A stretch of 64,000 bases of DNA, from assembly GCA_020847395.1 (NCBI GenBank), contig JADLCD010000138.1:62001-126000 (forward strand), given 5' to 3'. Position 1 is the stretch's first letter, and the number at the start of each line of letters is the position of its first letter. A program made the position numbers and the translations under genes. Below are positions 54,446-62,846 of the stretch, one piece after another. Under the pieces are notes generated by a model that saw only the letters and a list, made by a program, of their open reading frames with translations, was not told the DNA's origin and did no database searches. The DNA is from Chitinophagaceae bacterium (GTDB lineage Bacteria > Bacteroidota > Bacteroidia > Chitinophagales > Chitinophagaceae).

Positions 54446-54453
54446 TATCTTTG
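54446..54453 (+). promoter_or_regulatory. -7 element TATCTTTG of the DUF1016 gene
   Basis: It is a consensus TAnnTTTG ending 5 bp before the ATG at 54459, implying a leaderless mRNA. No -33 box is clear. Confidence 0.45.
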
Positions 54454-54458
54454 CAGTA

Positions 54459-55463
54459 ATGAAAATAAGCAAAACAATATACAACCAACTACTTGATAAC
54501 ATTGGCTCTACACTTCAAAAAGCAAGAGAAAATGCTATCAAAGCAATCAACACCGAATTAGTAAAGGCTAATTGGGAAATTGGCAAGCATATAGTTGAAT
54601 TTGAACAGCACGGAAAAGAAAAAGCAGATTATGGCAGTGCCTTGCTCACAAGTCTTGCAAAAGACCTGAAAACTAAGTATGGCAAAGGTTTCAGTAAGAG
54701 CAATATTTATTTGTGTAGATTGTTTTATATCAAGTATCAAAAATTCCAGACAGTGTCTGGAAAATTGAGTTGGAGCCATTATGCCGAATTATTGACGGTT
54801 TCAGATGATTTGGCAAGAAATTTCTACGAAAAGCAAACCGTCAAAGAAAGTTGGAGTTTCAGGGAAATGAAACGACAAATTGATGCTGCTTTATTTCAGC
54901 GTTTGGCTTTAAGCAAAGATAAAAAGGGAGTATTGGCTTTAGCAGAAAAAGGGCATGAGCCAACGATAGCAAAGGATGCTATTAAAGATCCTTATGTTTT
55001 TGAGTTTCTTGAATTGCCAAAAGACAAGGTTCTTAAAGAAAGAGGGCTTGAAAAGAAACTTGTTGATAACTTGCAAAAATTTTTATTGGAACTCGGCAAA
55101 GGCTTTTCATTTGTAGCAAGACAATTTAAAATTACGGTCGACAACGAACATAATTTTATAGACCTTGTTTTTTATCATCGCATACTTAAATGTTTTGTTC
55201 TCATAGACCTCAAAACAAGGAAAGTGAAACATCAGGACATTGGACAGATGAACCTTTACCTGAACTATTTTAAAGAAGAAGAAAATACAGAAGGCGACAA
55301 TGAGCCAATAGGAATTATCATTGCGGCAGACAAACATGAATATACAGTTAAGTATGCCACAGGTGGACTTGCCAACAAAATTTTTGTTTCAAAATATCAG
55401 TTGTATTTGCCTGACAAAAAAGTTCTGGAAAATAAAGTAAAAGAAATAATTGACAGCGAGTAA
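54459..55463 (+). CDS. DUF1016 / YhcG-type PD-(D/E)XK nuclease
   Basis: This 334-residue protein has the DUF1016 N-terminal helical domain ('NTELVKANWEIGKHIVEFEQHGKEKADYG' pattern, residues about 24-52; 'SWSHYAELL' near 104) and a C-terminal PD-(D/E)XK nuclease domain with 'NFIDLVFYHRILKCFVLIDLKTRK' (near 230-253; Asp and the DLK Lys are kept). Such genes often travel with restriction systems and gene cassettes. I start at 54459; an upstream in-frame ATG at 54384 lies inside another frame and before the promoter. It seems inserted into a dispersed repeat. Confidence 0.85.
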   Translation: MKISKTIYNQLLDNIGSTLQKARENAIKAINTELVKANWEIGKHIVEFEQHGKEKADYGSALLTSLAKDLKTKYGKGFSKSNIYLCRLFYIKYQKFQTVSGKLSWSHYAELLTVSDDLARNFYEKQTVKESWSFREMKRQIDAALFQRLALSKDKKGVLALAEKGHEPTIAKDAIKDPYVFEFLELPKDKVLKERGLEKKLVDNLQKFLLELGKGFSFVARQFKITVDNEHNFIDLVFYHRILKCFVLIDLKTRKVKHQDIGQMNLYLNYFKEEENTEGDNEPIGIIIAADKHEYTVKYATGGLANKIFVSKYQLYLPDKKVLENKVKEIIDSE

Positions 55464-55505
55464 TATCGCTTGGACACAATAGGCGAAGTCTCTAATAGCC
55501 AACGC

Positions 55506-55581
55506 CACCAAGTCAGGCACATTTGCAAGGCACACATAGCCGACACACAAAAGCCAACCTTGCAAAAGAGCCTGCCTTGTG
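55506..55581 (+). repeat. Imperfect hairpin downstream of DUF1016
   Basis: The arm 55506-55530 (ending TTTGCAAGG) pairs imperfectly with 55558-55581 (CCTTGCAAAAGAGCC and on). The whole stretch 55465-55665 is rich in GCCAAC/CACACA words and unlike its neighbours in composition. It might be a cassette recombination site; this is speculative. Confidence 0.5.
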
Positions 55582-55665
55582 CCAACACACAGGCAACACT
55601 CTGCGGGTGGACACAGACCCAAATTATAGATGACAGCGGAGATAGGGCGAACGTACAATAACTAA

Positions 55666-55700
55666 GCTTTCGTTTCGTCCGCAGGACGAGAAATGAAAGC
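55666..55700. repeat. Hairpin next to the 27-bp inverted repeat
   Basis: GCTTTCGTTTCGTCC (55666-55680) is nearly the reverse complement of GGACGAGAAATGAAAGC (55684-55700). No T run follows, so it is probably not a terminator. Confidence 0.5.
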
Positions 55701-55701
55701 G

Positions 55702-55855
55702 ATGTTGAACGAAACTTTCAGTAGCCTTATTCTATATTATGGAGTTATTGATAACGAGCTGATCTTCAGCATAAAGCGGAAGAAAGAGCATGAAATAGAG
55801 AAGCCAAATATACGCTATTAATATTCGCAAGGCTACTGAAAGTTTAGTTCAACAT
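55702..55855. repeat. MITE-like element with 27-bp inverted ends
   Basis: 55702-55728 (starting ATGTTGAAC) and 55829-55855 are reverse complements at 26 of 27 positions, with 100 bp between. There is room for no transposase. The right end touches dispersed repeat copy C. Confidence 0.75.
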
Positions 55856-56000
55856 GGATACTGGTAAAGAAATATAGCAGGCTGACGGAGGAAGTTTCCA
55901 AGATTTATTCATGTATAGGTAGTTTAATATAACCACTTGTTATACAGCCCAACCGCAGGGATATGGCTTTTAAAGTAACAACTGTGGCCGAATACGAAAC
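55855..56000 (+). repeat. Dispersed repeat family, copy C
   Basis: 55855-55949 matches 2651-2743 on the other strand. It is followed at about 55968 by TTTAAAGTAAC, which also opens copy D at 63779. The segment order differs from copy A, so copies are rearranged. Confidence 0.6.
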
Positions 56001-56110
56001 CGCCTGCATCATTCCGAAGGCACATCTTGGTTTATTGGCCTAAAACGTGTGCGCGTGTCGTCTTTCCGTTAGAAACAATACGAAAATTGAAGTAACATAC
56101 CTCTTTGTGG

Positions 56111-56237
56111 TATCTCTTTCAAAACTTACAGCAGACTGCTTTTGCTAAAAGCGAAATCCCTGAGCCAAACCATTTTTGTAAACGGATACAGATTACCCGA
56201 AAATTATGACTTAAAAGATTTAAGAGCATTTTTATAA
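56111..56237 (+). pseudogene. Frameshifted C-terminal remnant of a thioredoxin/VKOR-like protein
   Basis: The frame ending at TAA 56235-56237 reads TIFVNGYRLPENYDLKDLRAFL in two parts: TIFVNGYRLPENY and DLKDLRAFL. This resembles the end of thioredoxin-like domains fused to VKOR in Bacteroidota peptide-secretion loci. Upstream the similarity moves by one base (AKSEIPEP before the shift), so the copy is broken. Nothing in front of about 56111 is recognisable. The Cys-rich peptide gene follows 71 bp later. Confidence 0.5.
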
Positions 56238-56308
56238 AACTCCTTCGATTACAAAAAGGGATAAGCCGAAAACCTTTAGAAAAAGAGTAGGCATTTTTTT
56301 AAATTAAA

Positions 56309-56488
56309 ATGAAAAAAATTAGCATTGACCACGTCAAAAAACTTAGCAGAGCAGAGATGAAGAACATTCTGGCTGGATCCGGCAATAAATGTAACGTATG
56401 GTGCACATCCAATAGTGATTGTGATACCACGTGCCCGAGTTGTGAACCAAATACAAACTGGGACAACAAGAAACTATGCTTGAAGTAG
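56309..56488 (+). CDS. Cys-rich secreted peptide with double-glycine-type leader (RiPP/bacteriocin-like precursor)
   Basis: The 59-residue product has the leader MKKISIDHVKKLSRAEMKNI and continues LAGSG. The pattern KLSRxEMKNIxxGSG is that of Bacteroidota precursors processed by C39-type peptidase transporters; cleavage would follow GSG (about residue 25). The core has six Cys (28, 32, 38, 42, 45, 57) and two Trp, enough for three disulfides or thioether bridges. It has its own terminator. A thioredoxin/VKOR-like remnant lies before it and a TlpA protein after it. No exporter or modifying enzyme is in the window. Confidence 0.7.
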   Translation: MKKISIDHVKKLSRAEMKNILAGSGNKCNVWCTSNSDCDTTCPSCEPNTNWDNKKLCLK

Positions 56489-56511
56489 GTGCAAATGTCT
56501 CTTTATGATTT

Positions 56512-56548
56512 AAAAAGGGCTACCCAAAGGATAGCCCTTTTTAGTAAA
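56512..56548 (+). terminator. Terminator after the Cys-rich peptide gene
   Basis: AAAAAGGGCTA (56512-56522) pairs perfectly with TAGCCCTTTTT (56532-56542) around a 9-nt loop. Confidence 0.9.
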
Positions 56549-56592
56549 ATTCAAAAAATAGAAAATTAATATTTTTACATTCAGAGAATCAA

Positions 56593-56600
56593 TACATTTG
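56593..56600 (+). promoter_or_regulatory. -7 element TACATTTG of the second TlpA gene
   Basis: It is a consensus TAnnTTTG 30 bp before the ATG at 56631. It lets the TlpA gene be expressed apart from the peptide. Confidence 0.5.
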
Positions 56601-56630
56601 AAATTGATCCAATCTTCAACAACTTTGTCA

Positions 56631-57812
56631 ATGAAAAATAAATTAACAGGATTTCTTATTTTATCACTTTGCTATCTGTTTTCTTCAGCACAATCAGCAA
56701 ACACAAAATCGAATTTTACATTACATATTCAAATTGCTGGACAGGATAGTGGAATTATTATATTAAGTTACTTTAGTGCTGAGAATTTTGTTAAAGATAC
56801 TGCTTACTATAAGAACGGAGCTGCTTCATTTGCTGGCTATATTACAGAACCTGTAAATATGGGACTTCGTCTTGGTCAACGGATAAAGGGAGAAAGAATG
56901 AAGTTTGTCGATTTTTTTGCTGAGCCTGGAAAAATGCAAATGGTGTTAAACGCAAACGATATTACACATCCCAAAATAGCAGGATCAAAAACTCAGGAGG
57001 AATTAGAAATGGTGAATACCTCCACATATCAGACAGGTAATTCCATTGACTCTGTAAAAAAAATAATATCCCAGATCCGGGAAAAAACTGCTTCTTCAAT
57101 TGCTGAGAATACAACTGGGAAAGAAAACAATAAAACATATTCGGCATTACAAGACAAATTAGATAGTTTAAGGCAACAGATTCATGAGACTAATCTCGCA
57201 TACATTAAGACACATCCTGATTCATATATTAGCCCGTATTTAATGTCAACATACCTGAATATTTTGCCGATAGATTCATTGGAGAACATTTTAAACAGAT
57301 TTACACCGAGAGTACAACACAGTCGTGACAGTAAATTTTTAATGCACGAAATAAACAAAATGAAAAACATTGCTGAGAAAGGCCCCGCTCCCGATTTTTC
57401 TGTGGTAACTGCCACGGGAAAAGAGATCCGGCTTTCTGAATTAAAAGGAAAAAAGGCAGTAATACTTGATTTTTGGGCAAGTTGGTGTGGGCCATGCAGA
57501 GCTGGCATTCCCCATTTGAAATCTTTATATAAAAAATATCATCAAAAAGGATTGGAAGTAATTGCTATTTCAACAGACGAAAACAAAAATGCATGGCTAA
57601 AAGCCATCAGTGAAGATAAAAGCGATATCTGGCAAAATGTACTTAGGAAGAATGCAAAGAACAATGAAATATTCAAAAACTACCAGTCTGTACCTATACC
57701 GCTTTACTATCTCATAGATAAAGAAGGAAGAATAATAGAAAAATGGGAAGGGCATACCATAGAAAACGAAAATGAAATGGATAAAAAACTGCAAGAATTG
57801 TTACAACTGTGA
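56631..57812 (+). CDS. TlpA-like disulfide reductase with DUF4369 domain
   Basis: This 393-residue exported protein has a signal peptide (to about residue 21, ending SSAQS), a DUF4369 domain (about 27-120), a helical linker, and a C-terminal thioredoxin domain with FWASWCGPCRAG (near 280) and 'YQSVPIPLYYLIDKEGRI' with the cis-Pro. It is a paralogue of the protein at 34216. Here it stands beside a Cys-rich peptide, which could be a substrate. I start at the ATG at 56631; a TTG at 56598 overlaps the promoter. Confidence 0.9.
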   Translation: MKNKLTGFLILSLCYLFSSAQSANTKSNFTLHIQIAGQDSGIIILSYFSAENFVKDTAYYKNGAASFAGYITEPVNMGLRLGQRIKGERMKFVDFFAEPGKMQMVLNANDITHPKIAGSKTQEELEMVNTSTYQTGNSIDSVKKIISQIREKTASSIAENTTGKENNKTYSALQDKLDSLRQQIHETNLAYIKTHPDSYISPYLMSTYLNILPIDSLENILNRFTPRVQHSRDSKFLMHEINKMKNIAEKGPAPDFSVVTATGKEIRLSELKGKKAVILDFWASWCGPCRAGIPHLKSLYKKYHQKGLEVIAISTDENKNAWLKAISEDKSDIWQNVLRKNAKNNEIFKNYQSVPIPLYYLIDKEGRIIEKWEGHTIENENEMDKKLQELLQL

Positions 57813-57984
57813 ATTTTATTGCATTATATGAATTAGTCAAGCAATATTAAATACTGCTTGTAATATTATTATGTGTTGTTGAGATGAAGGTTTTCTGAAG
57901 CTTATCATGATTTTTTATTTCAATTCCATCTTTCATTTTCTCCATAAACTTTTCCCGCTCTTTCTCTTTTATTAACTTGCACCC

Positions 57985-60465
57985 ATGCAGGATTATTTAA
58001 AAGGATTGAACGAGCGACAAAGAGAAGCAGTAACTTATATTGACGGACCGCTGATGATTATAGCCGGAGCCGGCAGCGGCAAAACCAAAGTGCTTACTAC
58101 CCGCATAGCGCACCTTATGGCAAATGGCGTAGATGCCTTTAATATACTGGCACTCACCTTTACCAATAAGGCGGCTAAGGAAATGAAGGAAAGGATAGAA
58201 CATATTCTTGGCGATGGAGAAGCACGTAATTTATATATTGGTACATTTCATAGTGTTTTTGCAAGAATATTAAGAGGCGAAGCGCAGCGCCTCGGCTATC
58301 CTAACAATTTTACCATTTACGATACAGAAGATGCAAAGAGTGTTGTAAAAACCGTGATCAACGAAATGAATCTTGATGACAAGCACTATAAACCCAACAC
58401 GGTATACAACCGCATTTCCTCTGCCAAAAATGCGTTGGTAACGCCTGAAGAATATGCCAATGATTACGCTATACAGCAGGAAGATATGCGTAGCAACCGC
58501 CCGGCTATCGCAAAAATTTTTGATGCGTATAGTAAACGTTGTTTCAAAAACGGCGCAATGGATTTTGATGACCTGCTGGTGAAAATGTATGAGTTGCTTA
58601 AAAACTTTCCGGAGTCGCTGAGCAAGTACCAGCGCAAGTTTAAATATATTTTAATTGATGAGTACCAGGATACCAACCCCGCCCAATATGAAATTATAAA
58701 ACTGCTCGGCGCAATGCATGAAAATGTATGCGTGGTGGGAGATGATGCACAGAGTATATATAGTTTCCGCGGCGCTACCATTGAAAATATATTACAGTTT
58801 CAGAAAGATTATGATGATGTGAAATTGGTAAAGCTTGAACAGAATTACCGCAGCACGCAAAACATATTGAATGTAGCGAATGAAGTAATCAGTAATAACA
58901 AAGGGCAGATTGAAAAAACATTATTCACCGAAAACGCAATTGGCGAAAAGATTCGCCTTGTGCGCACTATGAGTGATAATGATGAAGGGAAATTTGTAGC
59001 AGACACTATACAGGAACAAAAGCTGAGAAATCATTTTCACAATAAAGACTTTGCTATTCTTTATCGTACCAACTCACAAAGCCGTGCTTTTGAAGAAGCG
59101 TTGAGAAGAATGGGCATTGCATATACTATTTATGGCGGCATCAGTTTCTATCAACGTAAGGAAATAAAAGACTATATCGCATATTTAAGGGTATTGGTTA
59201 ATCCTAATGACGAGGAAGCGCTAAAACGTATTATCAACTATCCCGCAAGAGGTATTGGAAAAACATCTATAGACAGGGCGATACTTGCAGCCAATGAAAA
59301 CAATATTTCCTTCTGGCAGGTATTGGAAAGAGCAAAGGAATTTGGTTTTAAAGCAGGCACATTAGAGTCTATTGAAAATTTTGTGCTGATGATTAAGAGC
59401 TTTTCAAGCATGCTTAAACACAAGAACGCTTATGAAGTAGCAGTGCATGTTGGCAAACAAACCAATTTTGTAAAAGAACTGTTTAACGATAAAAGCGCTG
59501 AAGGTGTAGCCCGTTATGAAAACATACAGGAATTGCTCAACTCTATAAAAGAATGGGTAGATGATCCGCTTCAGAAGGCGGGTGATTTTGAATTAAAAGA
59601 ATATGATGATGAAACTTTTGATGATGATTTTGCAGAAGGATTATTCAGCAAAGAAGAAGTAAAAGAAACGATTGAAACGGTAAATACAACGGAAGGAGAC
59701 GATGAAAACGCGCCGGCGCCGGAAGATAAAAGTCTTGGTGCTTACCTGCAGCAAATTACCCTGCTTACAGATGCAGATGATAAAAAGCAGGATGCAGATA
59801 CGGTAAAACTCATGACGATACATGCTGCAAAAGGATTGGAGTTTGGTTGTGTGTTTGCTGCCGGACTTGAAGAAAATCTTTTTCCAAATGCCATGAGTAT
59901 TAAAACAAGAGAAGAGCTGGAAGAAGAGCGCCGTTTGTTTTATGTAGTGATAACAAGAGCTAAACAAAAACTCTGGATAACACATGCGGCCTCCCGTTAC
60001 CGCTTTGGTTCTTTAATACAAAATGAGCCCAGCCGTTTTATCGCTGAAATTCCGGAAGAGTTTATGGACAGGAGTTATGCCGGAAGCTCATCACGCAACA
60101 ATAGCAGTTCAGGATTAGGCAGCGCTTTTGAAAGAATGAACAGGAGAGGTTTTGGAGGCGGCGCAGCTTACCAGGCAGAAAAGCAATACGGACCGCCGCC
60201 GGGCAAGAAGACAAACAGCACTCCCTCTTATCTTGCACCCAAACCACAGCAAAAAGTTGCGGAGCATAAAGCATCTGCTGATTTTGTTGCAAGCGATATT
60301 AAGCTGCTTAAAGAAGGAGATAAAATTGAACACCAGAAATTTGGTTTTGGTGAGATTGTAAAAATAGAAGGCAGCTCGCAAAACCCCATTGCGCTGGTAA
60401 AATTTGATACTAATGGGGAAAAGAAGATTATGCTGAATTATGCTAAACTCCACATCATTTCCTGA
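57985..60465 (+). CDS. uvrD: UvrD/PcrA-type ATP-dependent DNA helicase
   Basis: This 826-residue superfamily 1A helicase has motif I AGAGSGKTK (near residues 27-35), Ia 'ALTFTNKAAKEMKERI', II DEYQDTNP (near 222), III 'GDDAQSIYSFRGA' (near 248), IV 'EQNYRST', V/VI 'LMTIHAAKGLEFGCVFAAGLEE' (near 608) and 'EERRLFYVVITRAK'. An acidic insert lies near 540-575 and a PcrA-type Tudor domain closes the protein ('HQKFGFGEIVKI'). It acts in excision repair and removal of stalled proteins. The next gene starts 6 bp after it. Confidence 0.95.
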   Translation: MQDYLKGLNERQREAVTYIDGPLMIIAGAGSGKTKVLTTRIAHLMANGVDAFNILALTFTNKAAKEMKERIEHILGDGEARNLYIGTFHSVFARILRGEAQRLGYPNNFTIYDTEDAKSVVKTVINEMNLDDKHYKPNTVYNRISSAKNALVTPEEYANDYAIQQEDMRSNRPAIAKIFDAYSKRCFKNGAMDFDDLLVKMYELLKNFPESLSKYQRKFKYILIDEYQDTNPAQYEIIKLLGAMHENVCVVGDDAQSIYSFRGATIENILQFQKDYDDVKLVKLEQNYRSTQNILNVANEVISNNKGQIEKTLFTENAIGEKIRLVRTMSDNDEGKFVADTIQEQKLRNHFHNKDFAILYRTNSQSRAFEEALRRMGIAYTIYGGISFYQRKEIKDYIAYLRVLVNPNDEEALKRIINYPARGIGKTSIDRAILAANENNISFWQVLERAKEFGFKAGTLESIENFVLMIKSFSSMLKHKNAYEVAVHVGKQTNFVKELFNDKSAEGVARYENIQELLNSIKEWVDDPLQKAGDFELKEYDDETFDDDFAEGLFSKEEVKETIETVNTTEGDDENAPAPEDKSLGAYLQQITLLTDADDKKQDADTVKLMTIHAAKGLEFGCVFAAGLEENLFPNAMSIKTREELEEERRLFYVVITRAKQKLWITHAASRYRFGSLIQNEPSRFIAEIPEEFMDRSYAGSSSRNNSSSGLGSAFERMNRRGFGGGAAYQAEKQYGPPPGKKTNSTPSYLAPKPQQKVAEHKASADFVASDIKLLKEGDKIEHQKFGFGEIVKIEGSSQNPIALVKFDTNGEKKIMLNYAKLHIIS

Positions 60466-60471
60466 TGAGTT

Positions 60472-61458
60472 ATGCAAACAGAATACCTGGTTATAGGTGG
60501 TGGAATTGCGGGTACGCTTATCAGTTATGAGCTGCTGCTGCATAATAAATCCGTAATGGTTATTGATGATACCACTGCTGTTAAGGCAAGCATTGTTGCA
60601 GGCGCAATACTTAATCCTGTAAATATTAAGCAATGGAATGTGGCGAAAGACTATCAGCAATACATTGCAGCCGCATTAGATAGCTATACTTCATTACAAA
60701 AATTATTGAACACTCCTGTAATAAGTGAAGTGCCGATTATTGCTTTTGATGCCCCGGCAAAAAAAGAAGACATTTTAATACAGCCGTTTCTGCATAACAT
60801 AACAGGTAGAGATGCTGCAATGATTAAAAATACTTTTGCTACGCCATATACCGCTCAAAAAATTTCTCCGGCATTTCAGATACATACAGCAAACTTATTT
60901 TCTGCCTGGCGAAAATACCTACTCGCTAAAAATGCATTTTTAGATGCACATTTCGAGATGGAACAATTGAGCATTGCTAACGGCACTGTTATGTATAAAC
61001 ATATTCATGCAGAAAAAATTATTTTTTGTGAAGGGGCTGCTGCAATACAAAACCCACTATTCAGCCATCTGCCCTTTACCAAAAACCGTGGCGACGCTTT
61101 ATTAATATTTATTCCTGGCTTGCCTAAAAAATTTATTTACCACAATGGTATCAGGTTAATTCCAACAGGCAACCAATTATTTTGGTGTGGAAGTAATTAT
61201 ACATGGAACTATACAAACCTTGAGCCTGATACAGAATGGAGAAAACAAACGGAGAACACTTTAAAGGATTTGCTGAATATACCATTCATTATAAAAGATC
61301 ATATTGTTGCAGAACGGCCAACTACTGCAGGGCAACAACCATTGATGTTATTACACGATTCATTGCCTGCTGCCATGTTTAATGGCTTAGGAACAAAGGG
61401 CTTTTTAATGGGTCCGCTGCTGGCTAAATCATTTGCAAAAAAATTAGTTTCGAAATAG
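60472..61458 (+). CDS. FAD-dependent oxidoreductase, DAO family
   Basis: The 328-residue protein has the dinucleotide loop VIGGGIAGTLISYELL (residues 7-22), 'SIVAGAILNPVN' near 44-55 and the C-terminal 'FNGLGTKGFLMGPLLAK' typical of DAO-type flavoproteins such as glycine oxidase-like enzymes. The substrate is not evident. It starts 6 bp after the helicase gene and may share its mRNA, though the two have no clear link in function. Confidence 0.82.
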   Translation: MQTEYLVIGGGIAGTLISYELLLHNKSVMVIDDTTAVKASIVAGAILNPVNIKQWNVAKDYQQYIAAALDSYTSLQKLLNTPVISEVPIIAFDAPAKKEDILIQPFLHNITGRDAAMIKNTFATPYTAQKISPAFQIHTANLFSAWRKYLLAKNAFLDAHFEMEQLSIANGTVMYKHIHAEKIIFCEGAAAIQNPLFSHLPFTKNRGDALLIFIPGLPKKFIYHNGIRLIPTGNQLFWCGSNYTWNYTNLEPDTEWRKQTENTLKDLLNIPFIIKDHIVAERPTTAGQQPLMLLHDSLPAAMFNGLGTKGFLMGPLLAKSFAKKLVSK

Positions 61459-61469
61459 CGTTAGCAAAC

Positions 61470-61617
61470 TTTCATTGCGTGAAATCTGGTTGAACCGTGG
61501 AGATACGGAGTTGCACAGAGATTTCTTTGCGTGAAAACCGGTTGACCACAAAGACACAAATCCACTAAGGTTTTTCTTTGCGTTCTTTGCTCCTTAGCGT
61601 ACTTTGCGTGAAACTCA
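61470..61617. repeat. Intergenic repeat of the TTGCGTGAAA type
   Basis: TTGCGTGAAA occurs at 61475, 61527 and 61604, with words like ACCACAAAGACACAAA and TTCTTTGCTCCTTAGCG between. Such stretches are common between genes of Bacteroidota. Confidence 0.7.
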
Positions 61618-61631
61618 TCTGCAATATTATC

Positions 61632-62732
61632 ATGCGTACATTTTTATTAACGTTCTTTATCGCAATCACTATCTGCGGCTATACACAAACATCCCATCTC
61701 TTTATCATAAATAAAGACAGCTCGGGCTTTGAATTAACCCGCAAAGGCGCATCCGTATTAGCAGCATTACCTCTAAAATGTCTCGACCAGGAATACCCCA
61801 ACAAAACCAGTCATACTTCCACCAGTGATAGCGATCATGTATTAACGCCCAAACAAATTCATCCTGCATTTTTTGGTTGCTTCGATTGGCATTCCTGCGT
61901 GCATGGACATTGGATGATGATACGCCTGTTAAAAAAATTTCCTGATCTGCCAGAGGCGGCTGCCATACGCAACGCCATCAACAATACTATTACTGCTGGT
62001 AATATATTAACCGAAGTAAAATATTTTGAAGCGCCGATGGCAAATGCATGGGAGCGCACTTACGGTTGGGCATGGCTGTTAAAATTAGATGAAGAACTCA
62101 GCACCTGGAACGATGAAGATGGAAAACGCTGGCATGCCGCATTGCAACCGCTCACTCAAAAAATTATTGCAAGATGGATGAATTTTTTGCCCAAACAAAC
62201 TTACCCCAACAGAACGGGCGTACATCCTAATACGGCTTTTGGATTGGTGTTTGCATTTGATTATGCTAAAACAGTAAAAGATTCTGCCTTTGAAAAAGCC
62301 ATTATCTTCTATTCAAAAAAACTATATGGCAACGATAAAAACGTGCCGGCGTCGTGGGAACCTGATGGCAGTGATTTTCTTTCACCTGCATTGGAAGAAA
62401 TTGATTTGATGCGCAGGGTTTTACCAAAAAATACTTTCATGAAATGGTTCAATAGCTTTATCAGTCCTGCCGCACTGAAACATCTTACCAAATTACCCAT
62501 CATATCAGACAGAACAGATTATCAAATTGTACATCTTGATGGTTTATGCTTTAGCAGAAGCTGGTGCATGAAGGGGCTTGCTAATGTTTTGCCAGCTTCA
62601 AGTCCATATAAAAAAATGCTGCTGAAGTCTGCCATACAACATTTATCGGCTGCGCTTCCTGAAGTAGTGAGCGGCAACTATGGCGGCGAGCATTGGCTGG
62701 CAAGCTTTGCAGTGTATGCCTTGCTGCAGTAA
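61632..62732 (+). CDS. DUF2891 family protein, exported
   Basis: Starting at 61632 gives 366 residues with a signal peptide (to about 18). It has the DUF2891 pattern: 'HPAFFGCFDWHSCVHGHWMM' near residues 77-96, 'ANAWERTYGWAWLLKLDEEL' near 138-157, 'WEPDGSDFLSPALEE' near 240 and 'SGNYGGEHWLASFAVYAL' at the end. The fold should be an (alpha/alpha) toroid as in glycosidases; no activity is established. It is flanked by intergenic repeats. Confidence 0.87.
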   Translation: MRTFLLTFFIAITICGYTQTSHLFIINKDSSGFELTRKGASVLAALPLKCLDQEYPNKTSHTSTSDSDHVLTPKQIHPAFFGCFDWHSCVHGHWMMIRLLKKFPDLPEAAAIRNAINNTITAGNILTEVKYFEAPMANAWERTYGWAWLLKLDEELSTWNDEDGKRWHAALQPLTQKIIARWMNFLPKQTYPNRTGVHPNTAFGLVFAFDYAKTVKDSAFEKAIIFYSKKLYGNDKNVPASWEPDGSDFLSPALEEIDLMRRVLPKNTFMKWFNSFISPAALKHLTKLPIISDRTDYQIVHLDGLCFSRSWCMKGLANVLPASSPYKKMLLKSAIQHLSAALPEVVSGNYGGEHWLASFAVYALLQ

Positions 62733-62743
62733 GCGTTTATTCA

Positions 62744-62818
62744 CCACATAGAAGCATAAGGCACATAGGAAGCAGAGTGATATTATTCTATCTATTGTAT
62801 CTCTATGATCCTATGTGG
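62744..62818. repeat. Inverted repeat CCACATAG/CTATGTGG with intergenic repeat words
   Basis: CCACATAG (62744-62751) pairs with CTATGTGG (62811-62818); further inverted words lie between. It lies between two converging genes. Confidence 0.6.
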
Positions 62819-62846
62819 CAAAGAAAGCGTCAACTTATATGATGGG

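Noticed and set aside
54060-55860. Integron attC sites around DUF1016
   Set aside because: GCCTAAC-like words and hairpins exist, but I cannot show paired R and L boxes or an integrase, so I list this only as a test to run.
57830-57975. Minus-strand frame resembling a protein end (EKFMEKMKDGIEIKNHDKLQ)
   Set aside because: It is short, has no upstream continuation and no motif I can name; possible remnant only.
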